31,042 nucleotides of DNA from an uncultured Acetatifactor sp. Its GTDB lineage: Bacteria; Bacillota; Clostridia; Lachnospirales; Lachnospiraceae. The translations under genes were made by a program, and so were the position numbers. Under the pieces are notes generated by a model that saw nothing but the letters and a program-made list of their open reading frames with translations, had not been told where the DNA came from and made no database searches. Of this stretch, positions 1 to 7,827 are shown one piece after another. The stretch covers positions 1 to 31,042 of the forward strand of contig CAJTKW010000048.1 of assembly GCA_910577035.1 (NCBI GenBank). The letters are read 5' to 3'. The number at the start of each line of letters is the position of its first letter. Within the stretch, counting starts at the first letter, position 1.

Positions 1-10
1 AAGAGGTAAG

Positions 11-53
11 AAAACCCAGTAAAATCAACGGGTTTTGGCATTTAACAAATGCC
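11..53 (+). other. Two adjacent hairpins in the leader of the sensor kinase
   Basis: Two inverted repeats lie back to back. AAAACCC (11-17) pairs with GGGTTTT (30-36), and GGCATTT (37-43) pairs perfectly with AAATGCC (47-53) across a 3-nt loop. Only a weak pyrimidine tract follows. They may be the terminator of a gene lying left of the window or a structured leader of the kinase gene; the sequence does not decide. Confidence 0.4.
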
Positions 54-83
54 TACGTTTCTTAAAAGAAGGAGGAATTGTCC

Positions 84-1691
84 GTGTATGACGTACTGCT
101 GATAGTGATGGACGTGATCGTCTATTCCTTTTGGAGCGGGTGTCTTAGCAGGTTCTGCGGGAGCTTTCTGACGCTGAGAAAGCCCTTTTGGCAGCAGGAT
201 GGCGGAGCCGGGGCAGCAGCACCTGCGGAAGGCCGGAAAGGGGTCTGGCGGAACGGCTGGCCCATGTGGTGCTTCTGGTTCGCGGAGAAGTGGCTGTTCG
301 GCCTGTTCCCGGTCACAAATTATAATACGGCAGATATGCTTCTGCGGACCGCTGCCCTCTATGGAGTGCTGTTTGTATTTCTGCGCATTTTCTACGAAGG
401 CAGGCGGGGAGCACTGCTTTTTTCGTTTGTAACCTTTACCGCAGTCAGTGAAATCAGCCGCTTTATGGCCCATGCCCTCACTCCCCTGGAAAACTGGCTG
501 TATGATTGGGGCTGCCGCATGGTGGAGGAGGGGCGGCCCTTTGATGTGAATAGATATATGCAGCTGGTCTGGATCCATGCCGGCCTGATGCAGATTGTCA
601 TGAATGCGGCGTTTATGGCCTGTATGGGCTGGACGCTGGGGCGTGTGAACAGGGCCTTTCGGGGCAGAATCCGGGCATTTGACGGGGCAGAGCTCAGATT
701 CCTTCTGCTGCCGGGAGGCACGGCAACGGTGTTTTGCGCGCTGCTGAGGATTATTCTGGTGACGATGGAAGGGAATATCCCCAGCTTTCTGTATGACAGG
801 TATCCTCTGTTGATGGGATTGGTGCCGCTTCTGCTCATTTTATGTCTGTGCTCCGTTCTTTACAGTACAAGGTTTTTCTGCGAGCTCAGGGATCTGCATG
901 AGGAGAAGAACAGAAGCGCTGTTTTGCAACGGCAGATGGAGAGCATGGAAGTGCACCTGAAGGAAACGGAACGGGTATATGCCGGAGTGAGGGCCATGAG
1001 GCATGATATGAAGAATCAGCTGGCAGTGGTGGCGGAACTGGCAGGACATTCCGGGGGCCGGGAGGAGCTGCAGGCTTATCTGGCACAGATGAACAATAAA
1101 TTGACGGAGCTGGATTTCCCGTACAGGACAGGCAGCGCCGTGCTGGATACCCTGCTGGGAATCAAGCTTCATGAGATGCAGGAAAGAGTACCGGGGATCC
1201 TGTTTCAGGCGGAGGAGCTGCTGGTTCCGCCGGATTTGAAGATTCGTCCCATGGATCTGAGCCTGATTCTGGGAAACGGGCTGGACAATGCCATAGAAGC
1301 CTGCGAAGGGCTTACAGTATCAGGAAACGATACGGAGCCGTATGAAAGCGCAGCCGGCGGGGGAAACGATGAGGGATGGGGCAGCGGGGCAGAGATGCCG
1401 GGGGAAGCTTTTCGAAATCCGGAAGGCCCATGGATCCGGGTGAGTACGATGATGCGGGGTGCCTGCTTCTTCCTGGAGATTGCCAACAGCTTTGACGGGA
1501 GGCTGAATTGCCCTCCGGGGCAGGAATTCCCGGCAACCGGGAAGCAGGAGGGCAGCCTGCATGGCATCGGCCTGCAGAGTATTAAGTCTACGGCCATGAA
1601 ATATCATGGGGGCGTGGACTGGGAAGCGGAGGGAAGTATCTTTACCTTGACCGTGATGCTGAAAAATGAAACCGGTGAGAAGGGTTTGTAA
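84..1691 (+). CDS. Membrane sensor histidine kinase, GHKL (AgrC/SpoOB-like) family
   Basis: This is a 535-residue sensor kinase expected to autophosphorylate on histidine and pass the phosphate to a response regulator, usually of the LytTR type; no such partner is in view. The N-terminal half (about residues 1-270) is a series of hydrophobic segments. A coiled linker leads to the phospho-acceptor box RHDMKNQL with His about residue 307, the N box LGNGLDNAIEAC near 394-407 and the G box GIGLQSIKS near 493. Between the N and G boxes is a Gly/Glu-rich, low-complexity stretch of about 40 residues (about 408-450), unusual for the family. The GTG at 84 is preferred to the TTG at 78, because the AAGGAGG at 69-75 sits 8 nt before the GTG but only 2 nt before the TTG. 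Confidence 0.85.
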   Translation: MYDVLLIVMDVIVYSFWSGCLSRFCGSFLTLRKPFWQQDGGAGAAAPAEGRKGVWRNGWPMWCFWFAEKWLFGLFPVTNYNTADMLLRTAALYGVLFVFLRIFYEGRRGALLFSFVTFTAVSEISRFMAHALTPLENWLYDWGCRMVEEGRPFDVNRYMQLVWIHAGLMQIVMNAAFMACMGWTLGRVNRAFRGRIRAFDGAELRFLLLPGGTATVFCALLRIILVTMEGNIPSFLYDRYPLLMGLVPLLLILCLCSVLYSTRFFCELRDLHEEKNRSAVLQRQMESMEVHLKETERVYAGVRAMRHDMKNQLAVVAELAGHSGGREELQAYLAQMNNKLTELDFPYRTGSAVLDTLLGIKLHEMQERVPGILFQAEELLVPPDLKIRPMDLSLILGNGLDNAIEACEGLTVSGNDTEPYESAAGGGNDEGWGSGAEMPGEAFRNPEGPWIRVSTMMRGACFFLEIANSFDGRLNCPPGQEFPATGKQEGSLHGIGLQSIKSTAMKYHGGVDWEAEGSIFTLTVMLKNETGEKGL

Positions 1692-1773
1692 CATTTCGAA
1701 GGGGTTTGATGACGGAAAGCAACAGTGACGCCCTCTGCCTGCCGATCTTCTGTACAGAAAGGGGTGATTTCAG

Positions 1774-2283
1774 GTGGATTTATCGATGTTATACGGTTTG
1801 GGCGGTTTGTATGGTTCGAATTATTTATATGGGGCAGGCGGCCTGAGCAGTCTATATGGCCTGAACGGGCTGTATGACAATTTCCCGGGGCAGGCCGCGT
1901 CGCTGTATCCGGCGGCTTCCTATGCCAAATTTTCCGATGCCCTGCAGAAGGCGGCGGGGGAAAGGCTGGAAAAGACCATAACCGATATGGAGAAGGATCC
2001 GTCGTATCATAAGGAGATGCTGGAGATGCTGCGAAAGGTTGGGCTTCAGGTCCTTGGCGGCAGTACCGGGGAGGCCGGCGGGAAGGGGACGTCTGCAAGG
2101 AGCAGCGCTTCCGTGTCTGACAGTCGGAAGGCGCAGGGAAAAGAGCGGTTTCTGCAGGAGTCCGGTACGGCCCGGACTCATTGGCAGAGGGCAAGAGGGG
2201 GAAGCCTGGCGGACAGACTTGCCGCAAACAGGGCCGGCAGGCTGGCGGAACGAACCACAAGAAGGCAGGAGGGATCAATATGA
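1774..2283 (+). CDS. Hypothetical protein with Tyr/Gly-rich N-terminus
   Basis: This 169-residue protein is not assigned to a named family. The first 50 residues are dominated by short LYG/GLYG-type motifs rich in Leu, Tyr and Gly. Residues 50-85 look helical and charged (an AKFSDALQKAAGERLEKTI-type segment), and the last third is basic and Ser/Arg-rich. There is no clear signal peptide. GTG at 1774 is preceded by AAAGGGGTGA 6-7 nt upstream. The stop overlaps the next start (ATGA at 2280-2283), so the two genes are probably translationally coupled. It heads a run of three genes of unknown function downstream of the sensor kinase, separated from it by 82 nt. Confidence 0.7.
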   Translation: MDLSMLYGLGGLYGSNYLYGAGGLSSLYGLNGLYDNFPGQAASLYPAASYAKFSDALQKAAGERLEKTITDMEKDPSYHKEMLEMLRKVGLQVLGGSTGEAGGKGTSARSSASVSDSRKAQGKERFLQESGTARTHWQRARGGSLADRLAANRAGRLAERTTRRQEGSI

Positions 2284-2930
2284 GAGTCACAAAAGGAATG
2301 ATAAATATGCACGGAGGAGGTTTGCTTTCCGGCAGGAAATCCCTGCTCAGCTATGTGAAATCCAACAGAACCGGGGGCAGCTCCCGGCTTAATTCGTTGC
2401 AGAATAAGAGCGGCAGGAACAACAGCATAGCCAGCGTTGCAGGTGCAAGATACCAGAAAGCGGGGTATGAGCGGCTGGGAAAGGCGGCGGACTCTCTGGA
2501 AAGCCGTACGGGCTCCGTGGGAGAAAAAGCCGACAAGGGTGAGCTGGCTGTCTCCGAGGCGGAAAGCCTGCTGGCCAGCTACAACGATACGCTGAAAAGC
2601 CTGTATCAGTGCGACGGCTCGCTGAACAATTTCTACAGGCAGACCTTAAAACAGGCGGCAACGGATAATCTGGATGCCATGCGGGAGATTGGGATCAGCT
2701 ATGGCAGCGACGGAACCTTAAGCCTGAACCGGTCCAAATTCGGTTCGGCGGATGCCGGGAAAATAAAGGCGGTGCTGGGGAGCGGCTCCGGCTTCATGAG
2801 GCGGCTTGGAGTAGTGGCTCCCAGGGTCTCGGACAGCGCGGCGGCAAATGCGCGGACTGCGTCCAGCAGGTATAATGCCAGCGGGGACATCGGTAATTCT
2901 TATTTCAGCAAGTATAATTTTTTCGGTTAA
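2280..2930 (+). CDS. Hypothetical protein with a FliD-tail-like C-terminal region
   Basis: This is a 216-residue protein of unknown function. The segment SYNDTLKSLYQ, followed by an IGISYGSDGTLSLNRSKF stretch and an AVLGSGSGF motif, resembles the C-terminal part of flagellar cap proteins (FliD), where a 'GI....DGTLSLD...L' pattern recurs. Only this short region is similar and no other flagellar gene is visible, so it is not called fliD. The N-terminus is Ser/Asn/Gly-rich and basic, and ends near residue 65. ATG at 2280 has AGGAGGG 6-7 nt upstream and overlaps the preceding stop. An in-frame ATG at 2298 is a weaker alternative. A 58-nt gap containing a 6-bp hairpin (2953-2969) separates it from the next gene. 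Confidence 0.7.
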   Translation: MRVTKGMINMHGGGLLSGRKSLLSYVKSNRTGGSSRLNSLQNKSGRNNSIASVAGARYQKAGYERLGKAADSLESRTGSVGEKADKGELAVSEAESLLASYNDTLKSLYQCDGSLNNFYRQTLKQAATDNLDAMREIGISYGSDGTLSLNRSKFGSADAGKIKAVLGSGSGFMRRLGVVAPRVSDSAAANARTASSRYNASGDIGNSYFSKYNFFG

Positions 2931-2952
2931 AGAAGCCGAAAAAATATAAGAA

Positions 2953-2969
2953 GCCGCAGAAAATGCGGC
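2953..2969 (+). other. Intercistronic hairpin
   Basis: GCCGCA (2953-2958) pairs with TGCGGC (2964-2969) around a GAAAA loop. No T-run follows, so it is more likely a processing or mRNA-stability element between two cistrons than a terminator. Confidence 0.4.
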
Positions 2970-2988
2970 AGGCGAAAGGAGCGGAAGG

Positions 2989-3735
2989 GTGAGGCTTGGA
3001 ATTTACGATACAGGAATGGATTCCGCAGGAAGCCGTCAGGTTTCCGTAACAAAAAACAGGCGTTATACAGGGACGGAGCAGACGGACGCCGCCCAGGCAG
3101 CAAACAGCATATGGACCGTGATTAACAGCAGGGTACAGGCAGCGGAGGAAAGCGGTGACAGGAAAACGGGCGGCGGTTCCGGGGAAACGGAGGCAGAGGA
3201 AGCCACAGAAGGGAAGCGGCGCTCCGAGGCGTCCAGAATCTATGAAGCGGCTACGGCAGGAAAGGCAAATCCCATCAGCGGGATGCGCACTGCCCCCAAG
3301 GTTCCTTACGGACATCTGGCAAAGGACGGTGTCATCGAATATAACGGCGTGGTCTTTGTCTGTGACGAGAGAACCAACAGCATCTGCCTGGGCGATATGT
3401 CTGACAAGAGCAAGGTCATTACGGTGACCCTGTCCGACGGCGGACACTTAATGGTAAACCGGGAAAATATCGGCCAGTTGTCCAAGGCCGCGGGCATGTT
3501 TTCCCCCGAGGATCTGAATCTGATCCTGCGGGCCATTGCCCAGGATAACAAGATCCAGTCCGTCAAAAAGGAAATCGACGATATGGAGAACAGCATCGGC
3601 AGTGCAGAGAATGCCGTATCCGGAGACGCCGAAGGGGCGAAGGAGCCGCAGCAGGCCGAAGAATCACAGGACGCTCCGGAGCCGCTGCAGTACGAAGAGC
3701 ATGAGAAAAGCGGCTACGAAAAGCAGATCTGGTAA
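2989..3735 (+). CDS. Conserved hypothetical protein
   Basis: This is a 248-residue soluble protein with no recognised function. The N-terminal 90 residues and the C-terminal 50 are charged and low in complexity. The compact middle part (about residues 100-200) looks like a real domain. It contains VPYGHLAKDGVIEYNGVVF, then VCDERTNSICLGDMS, a LSDGGHLMVNRENI strand-turn-helix and MFSPEDLNLILRAI. I have the impression that this middle domain recurs in Lachnospiraceae hypothetical proteins, but cannot name it. GTG at 2989 follows AAAGGAG (2975-2981) by 7 nt. The gene ends 15 bp before the convergent pectinesterase gene. It is probably the third cistron of the group starting at 1774. Confidence 0.7.
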   Translation: MRLGIYDTGMDSAGSRQVSVTKNRRYTGTEQTDAAQAANSIWTVINSRVQAAEESGDRKTGGGSGETEAEEATEGKRRSEASRIYEAATAGKANPISGMRTAPKVPYGHLAKDGVIEYNGVVFVCDERTNSICLGDMSDKSKVITVTLSDGGHLMVNRENIGQLSKAAGMFSPEDLNLILRAIAQDNKIQSVKKEIDDMENSIGSAENAVSGDAEGAKEPQQAEESQDAPEPLQYEEHEKSGYEKQIW

Positions 3736-3750
3736 GCCGGCCGCCCGATT

Positions 3751-4869
3751 TCATTCCTGCCGGGGGCTGTTTGACCGGGGAGTCCAGCCTGCCAGCACCT
3801 TTTCCAGGGTGTATTCGGCGGCCTCCGCGTCCGTCAGCTGACGGGAGAAGGCTGCCCGGGTGTCCGGGCTGGCACCGGGACCGGCAGAGTGGTATTCCCC
3901 ATAAAAGAAATGTCCGTGGGGCTTGTCCCAGTCTGCCCAGCCCGCAGGGTGGATATGGGGGCCCAGCTCGCAGTTCAGGAATACGGTTTTGGCCCATTCC
4001 CGCCAGGGCCGCCCCAGCATGACGGTGCCAGGCGGGCAGTCGCTGTCCAGCCTGCAGCGCTGAAATACATAGCCGAAGGGCTGCTCCTTTGGTGTGGAAG
4101 CGGCAGTGATATAGCCGCAGATTGAAGAACCGCCGGCAGAGTCACCCTTCCGGTGGTCTTTTTGCTGCCTGTTTTCAGGCATTTTGGAGTACAGGACACA
4201 GGATTCAAACCAGGCGGTGCCTCCTCCGAAAATGAAGTCCACATCTCCCTGAATCAGGCAGCTGCGGAAGCAGTGCCGGCCCTGAATCCGGGGCTTGCCT
4301 GCCCCGGGGCCCTTGAAGCCGCCTGGTATGGCCTCTTTTAATGGCAAAGGCGCGGTAAAGAGGGTGTCCTGGCTGCCCAGCAGGCAGCAGTCTTCAAAAT
4401 AGATCCGGTCCCCGTCCACATACAGGGCGAGGGCCTGTCCTACGTTGCAGCCATACCCGGCATCATTCTGAAATGTGAGATGCCTTGCGGTAAAGTCATG
4501 GGTGTCGATCCGCACGGAGGCGGTGCGGAAGGTTCCGCGTCTGTCTCCCTCAGGCATTTCGTCAAGAGCGGCGTCCCCCCAGCAGAGCACGGTGTCCTGC
4601 CGGTCACTGCCTTCTCCCTGGAAGGTCAGGTTTGGACGGCTGATCACAAGCTTTTCCCGGTAGACGCCGGGACCGATATGAAGGACGGCGGGGGTAAGAT
4701 CCGAAACAGGAGCAGGGCAGGCCTTTTCCTGTTCTTTTTCTTTCTTTCCCCCTTTGTCATCTTCCTGTTCGATATTTGCCAGTGCGGCGGTTACCGTGGG
4801 GAAGCAGGGAACGTGCCCGGGCATGTTTACGTACAGGTGAAGGGTTTTCTCGGGAAATATTTTATTCAT
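3751..4869 (-). CDS. Pectin methylesterase (pectinesterase, CE8 family), cytoplasmic
   Basis: This 372-residue enzyme should hydrolyse methyl esters of polygalacturonate, releasing methanol. The CE8 signatures are present in order: GQALAL (Gln145), GSQDTLF with the general-acid Asp168, GDVDFIFGG with the nucleophile Asp211, and LGRPWREW with the substrate-binding Arg287. There is no signal peptide, which suggests action on imported methylated oligogalacturonides. Two charged insertions break the fold's loops: a Lys/Glu/Asp-rich stretch near residues 35-50 and another near 230-246. The start chosen is ATG at 4869, because AAGGAG lies 5-6 nt upstream of it (complement of 4875-4880). The frame is open for 36 more codons upstream, but without a ribosome site. 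No other pectin genes are nearby. Confidence 0.9.
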   Translation of the reverse strand: MNKIFPEKTLHLYVNMPGHVPCFPTVTAALANIEQEDDKGGKKEKEQEKACPAPVSDLTPAVLHIGPGVYREKLVISRPNLTFQGEGSDRQDTVLCWGDAALDEMPEGDRRGTFRTASVRIDTHDFTARHLTFQNDAGYGCNVGQALALYVDGDRIYFEDCCLLGSQDTLFTAPLPLKEAIPGGFKGPGAGKPRIQGRHCFRSCLIQGDVDFIFGGGTAWFESCVLYSKMPENRQQKDHRKGDSAGGSSICGYITAASTPKEQPFGYVFQRCRLDSDCPPGTVMLGRPWREWAKTVFLNCELGPHIHPAGWADWDKPHGHFFYGEYHSAGPGASPDTRAAFSRQLTDAEAAEYTLEKVLAGWTPRSNSPRQE

Positions 4870-5016
4870 AGAAGCTCCTTTCCGGGCCGTCTGCCCGGTA
4901 AAATGATATTGATAGTATAACACAGGATGGAGGGATTGTGTAAGTTTTTGTGAGAGGCCGGGGTGTCTGAACGGCACGTATTCATAAAATGTTTATACCT
5001 GGGAGAAAGCTTACTG

Positions 5017-5045
5017 TTGAATCTGCACGCATTTTCTGTTACAAT
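5017..5045 (+). promoter_or_regulatory. Sigma-A promoter of secA
   Basis: TTGAAT (5017-5022) and TACAAT (5040-5045) are separated by exactly 17 bp. Transcription would begin near 5052, which puts the upstream in-frame GTG at 5051 at or before the transcript start and supports the later GTG at 5093 as the secA start. Confidence 0.75.
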
Positions 5046-5092
5046 ATATCGTGGTTACCTTTAGGAAGGTGGCGGAAAGGTGTGGAAATCAC

Positions 5093-7660
5093 GTGAAAAT
5101 AATAGATAAGATATTTGGAACACACAGCGAGAGGGAAATAAAGAGGATTCTGCCTCTGGCAGATAAGATCGACGAGCTGCGTCCTGCCATGCAGGCGCTG
5201 TCCGACGAGGAGCTGAAGGCGAAGACGGGCGAATACAAAAAGCGGCTGGCGGACGGTGAGACCTTGGACGACCTGCTTCCGGAAGCGTTTGCAACGGTGC
5301 GGGAGGCCGCAAAGCGTGTATTGAATATGGAGCACTACAGGGTGCAGATGATCGGCGGTATCATTATGCACCAGGGACGGATCGCGGAGATGCGTACCGG
5401 TGAAGGAAAGACCCTGGTGGCTACGGCTCCCGCATACTTAAATGCCCTGGAAGGCAAGGGCGTCCATGTGGTGACGGTCAACGATTATCTGGCAAAGCGT
5501 GATGCCGAATGGATGGGCCAGATTCATGAATTTCTGGGATTGTCCGTGGGTGTTGTCTTAAACAGTATGAACAGTGAGGAGCGTCAGAAGGCTTACCGCT
5601 GTGATATTACCTATGTGACCAACAACGAGCTGGGCTTTGATTACCTGCGGGACAACCAGGTGATCTACAAGGAACAGCTGGTCTTAAGGGATCTTCATTT
5701 CTGCATTATTGACGAGGTGGACTCGGTGCTGATCGACGAGGCCAGGACGCCCCTGATTATATCGGGACAGAGCGGGAAGTCCACGGCCCTGTACGAAATG
5801 TGCGACCTGCTTGCCCGCCGCATGAAGCGGGGCGAGGATATTGCGCAGCTGACCAAAATGGATGCCATCATGGGCGTCGTGCAGGAGGAGACTGGGGACT
5901 TTATCGTCAATGAGAAGGACAAGGTCATCAACCTGACGGAGGCCGGCGTAAAGAAGGTGGAGGATTTCTTCCACATTGAAAACTATGCGGATCCCGAAAA
6001 TCTGGATATTCAGCACAATATTATTCTGGCGCTGCGGGCTCACAATCTGATGTTCCGGGACCAGGACTATGTGGTGAAGGAGGATCAGGTGCTGATCGTG
6101 GATGAATTTACCGGACGTATCATGCCGGGGCGGCGTTATTCCGACGGCCTGCATCAGGCCATCGAGGCCAAGGAGCATGTGAAGGTGAAGCGGGAGAGCA
6201 AGACTCTTGCCACCATTACCTTCCAGAATTTCTTCAATCTCTTTGATAAAAAGTGCGGTATGACCGGTACGGCTCTTACCGAGGAAAAGGAGTTCCGTGA
6301 GATCTACGGGATGGATGTGGTGGAAATCCCCACCAACCGTCCCGTGGTTCGTAACGATATGCAGGATGCCGTGTACAAGACCAGGGGGGAAAAGCTGAAG
6401 GCCATTGTGGATGCGGTGGAAGAGGCCCATGCGAAGGGACAGCCTGTGCTGGTGGGTACGATCACCATTGAAGCCAGTGAAGAGCTGAGCCGTCTCCTGC
6501 AGAAGAGAGGAATCCGGCACAAGGTCCTGAACGCAAAATTCCATGAAATGGAGGCGGAGATCGTGGCGGATGCCGGGATACACGGGGCAGTGACCATCGC
6601 CACCAACATGGCGGGCCGTGGTACGGATATTAAGCTTGACGAGGAGGCCAGAGCCGCAGGAGGCCTGAAAATCATCGGCACGGAACGCCACGAGTCCAGG
6701 CGTATTGATAACCAGCTGCGGGGACGTTCCGGACGTCAGGGAGATCCCGGCGAATCCAAGTTCTACATTTCCCTGCAGGACGACCTGATGAGGCTCTTCG
6801 GCTCCGAGCGCCTGATAAGCATCTTTAATACTCTGGGTGTCCCGGAAGGCCAGGAGATCGAGCATAAGGCGCTGACCAATGCCATTGAATCCGCCCAGAA
6901 AAAAATAGAGAACAATAATTTCGGCATCCGCAAAAACCTCCTGGAGTATGACCGGGTTATGAGTGAGCAGAGAGAGATCATCTATGAGGAGCGTCGTCGG
7001 GTGTTAAACGGCGAGAGCATGAGAGATTTCATCTACAAGATGATTACGGATATTGCGGAGAACTGTGTGGATATAAGCATTAATGATGACGCGGAGGTGG
7101 ATGAGTGGAATTTCAACGAGCTGAATACCCTGTTGATTCCTACGATTCCTCTGCGGCCCGTCACGGCGGAGAGGGTACAAACCCCCAAAAAGAACAGCCT
7201 CAAGCAGCAGCTGAAGGAAGAGGCCGTGAAGCTCTATGAGAGCAAGGAGGCAGAGTTCCCGGATGCCGAGGCAATTCGTGAGCTGGAGAGAGTCATCCTG
7301 TTAAAGGTGATTGACCGGAAGTGGATGGATCATATTGACGACATGGAGCAGCTCAGGCAGGGGATCGGGCTGCAGGCATACGGACAGCGTGATCCTCTGG
7401 TGGAGTATAAATCCAGCGGTTACCAGATGTTTGATGAGATGATACAGAACATCAAGGAAGAGACGGTTCGCCTGCTGTTCCACATCAGGGTGGAGCAGAA
7501 GGTGGAGCGGGAGCAGGTGGCTAAGGTGACCGGCACCAACAAGGACGACAGTGTGGCAAAGGCTCCTGTAAAGCGCGGAAATGCAAAAATATATCCCAAT
7601 GATCCCTGTCCCTGTGGCAGCGGCAAAAAGTATAAGCAGTGCTGCGGACGCAGGGTATAG
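5093..7660 (+). CDS. secA: Protein translocase ATPase subunit SecA
   Basis: SecA is the ATP-driven motor that pushes unfolded preproteins through the SecYEG channel at the membrane. The 855-residue product has the expected length. Walker A (MRTGEGKT) is at about residues 100-107, followed by the DEAD-like IIDEVDSVLIDEARTPLIISG region, TFQNFF/MTGTA, and the motif TNMAGRGTDIKL. The last 20 residues carry a SecB/zinc-binding tail with CPCGSGKKYKQCCG. The GTG at 5093 (MKIIDKIFG) matches the usual SecA N-terminus and has AAAGGTG 10 nt upstream. A GTG at 5051 in the same frame would be leaderless relative to the promoter. A hairpin repeat follows 14 nt after the stop, and prfB comes next on the same strand. 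Confidence 0.97.
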   Translation: MKIIDKIFGTHSEREIKRILPLADKIDELRPAMQALSDEELKAKTGEYKKRLADGETLDDLLPEAFATVREAAKRVLNMEHYRVQMIGGIIMHQGRIAEMRTGEGKTLVATAPAYLNALEGKGVHVVTVNDYLAKRDAEWMGQIHEFLGLSVGVVLNSMNSEERQKAYRCDITYVTNNELGFDYLRDNQVIYKEQLVLRDLHFCIIDEVDSVLIDEARTPLIISGQSGKSTALYEMCDLLARRMKRGEDIAQLTKMDAIMGVVQEETGDFIVNEKDKVINLTEAGVKKVEDFFHIENYADPENLDIQHNIILALRAHNLMFRDQDYVVKEDQVLIVDEFTGRIMPGRRYSDGLHQAIEAKEHVKVKRESKTLATITFQNFFNLFDKKCGMTGTALTEEKEFREIYGMDVVEIPTNRPVVRNDMQDAVYKTRGEKLKAIVDAVEEAHAKGQPVLVGTITIEASEELSRLLQKRGIRHKVLNAKFHEMEAEIVADAGIHGAVTIATNMAGRGTDIKLDEEARAAGGLKIIGTERHESRRIDNQLRGRSGRQGDPGESKFYISLQDDLMRLFGSERLISIFNTLGVPEGQEIEHKALTNAIESAQKKIENNNFGIRKNLLEYDRVMSEQREIIYEERRRVLNGESMRDFIYKMITDIAENCVDISINDDAEVDEWNFNELNTLLIPTIPLRPVTAERVQTPKKNSLKQQLKEEAVKLYESKEAEFPDAEAIRELERVILLKVIDRKWMDHIDDMEQLRQGIGLQAYGQRDPLVEYKSSGYQMFDEMIQNIKEETVRLLFHIRVEQKVEREQVAKVTGTNKDDSVAKAPVKRGNAKIYPNDPCPCGSGKKYKQCCGRRV

Positions 7661-7673
7661 TGTGAGAAGAAGT

Positions 7674-7747
7674 TCTGAGGAAGCGCTGATGAAATCATCG
7701 CTTTCTCAGAGCCTCCGGCGGATGCGCACGGATTTGCAGGGGTTTTT
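7674..7747 (+). repeat. Dispersed hairpin repeat, copy 1 (secA-prfB intergenic)
   Basis: TCTGAGGAAGC (7674-7684) pairs with GCTTTCTCAGA (7700-7710) with one G-U. Inside it GATGA (7688-7692) faces TCATC (7695-7699). The core GATGAAATCATCGCTTTCT is repeated exactly at 22539-22557. After the core both copies carry CAGAGC (7707-7712; 22575-22580) and, 19-23 nt later, GCAGG followed within two bases by a run of four or five T (7736-7747; 22600-22608). No T-run follows the hairpin itself, so it is not a standard terminator. It may be a small intergenic repeat of the REP/MITE type or an mRNA processing site. Confidence 0.6.
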
Positions 7748-7827
7748 GGTGCTTCGCAGCGCAAATTCTTCCCGATTCTGGGAGCGTGTAGTAAAGTTCA
7801 GGCAAATAGAGAAAGCAGGTGGCGAAT

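Noticed and set aside
2280..2930. Call as fliD
   Set aside because: The protein is far shorter than FliD and only the tail pattern matches.
4905..4950. Promoter for the pectinesterase on the minus strand
   Set aside because: A TATACT-like box exists near 4915-4920, but no convincing -35 is at a suitable distance.
5684..6865. A 393-codon minus-strand frame inside secA
   Set aside because: It is a shadow of the secA codon pattern; its translation matches no family I can recognise.
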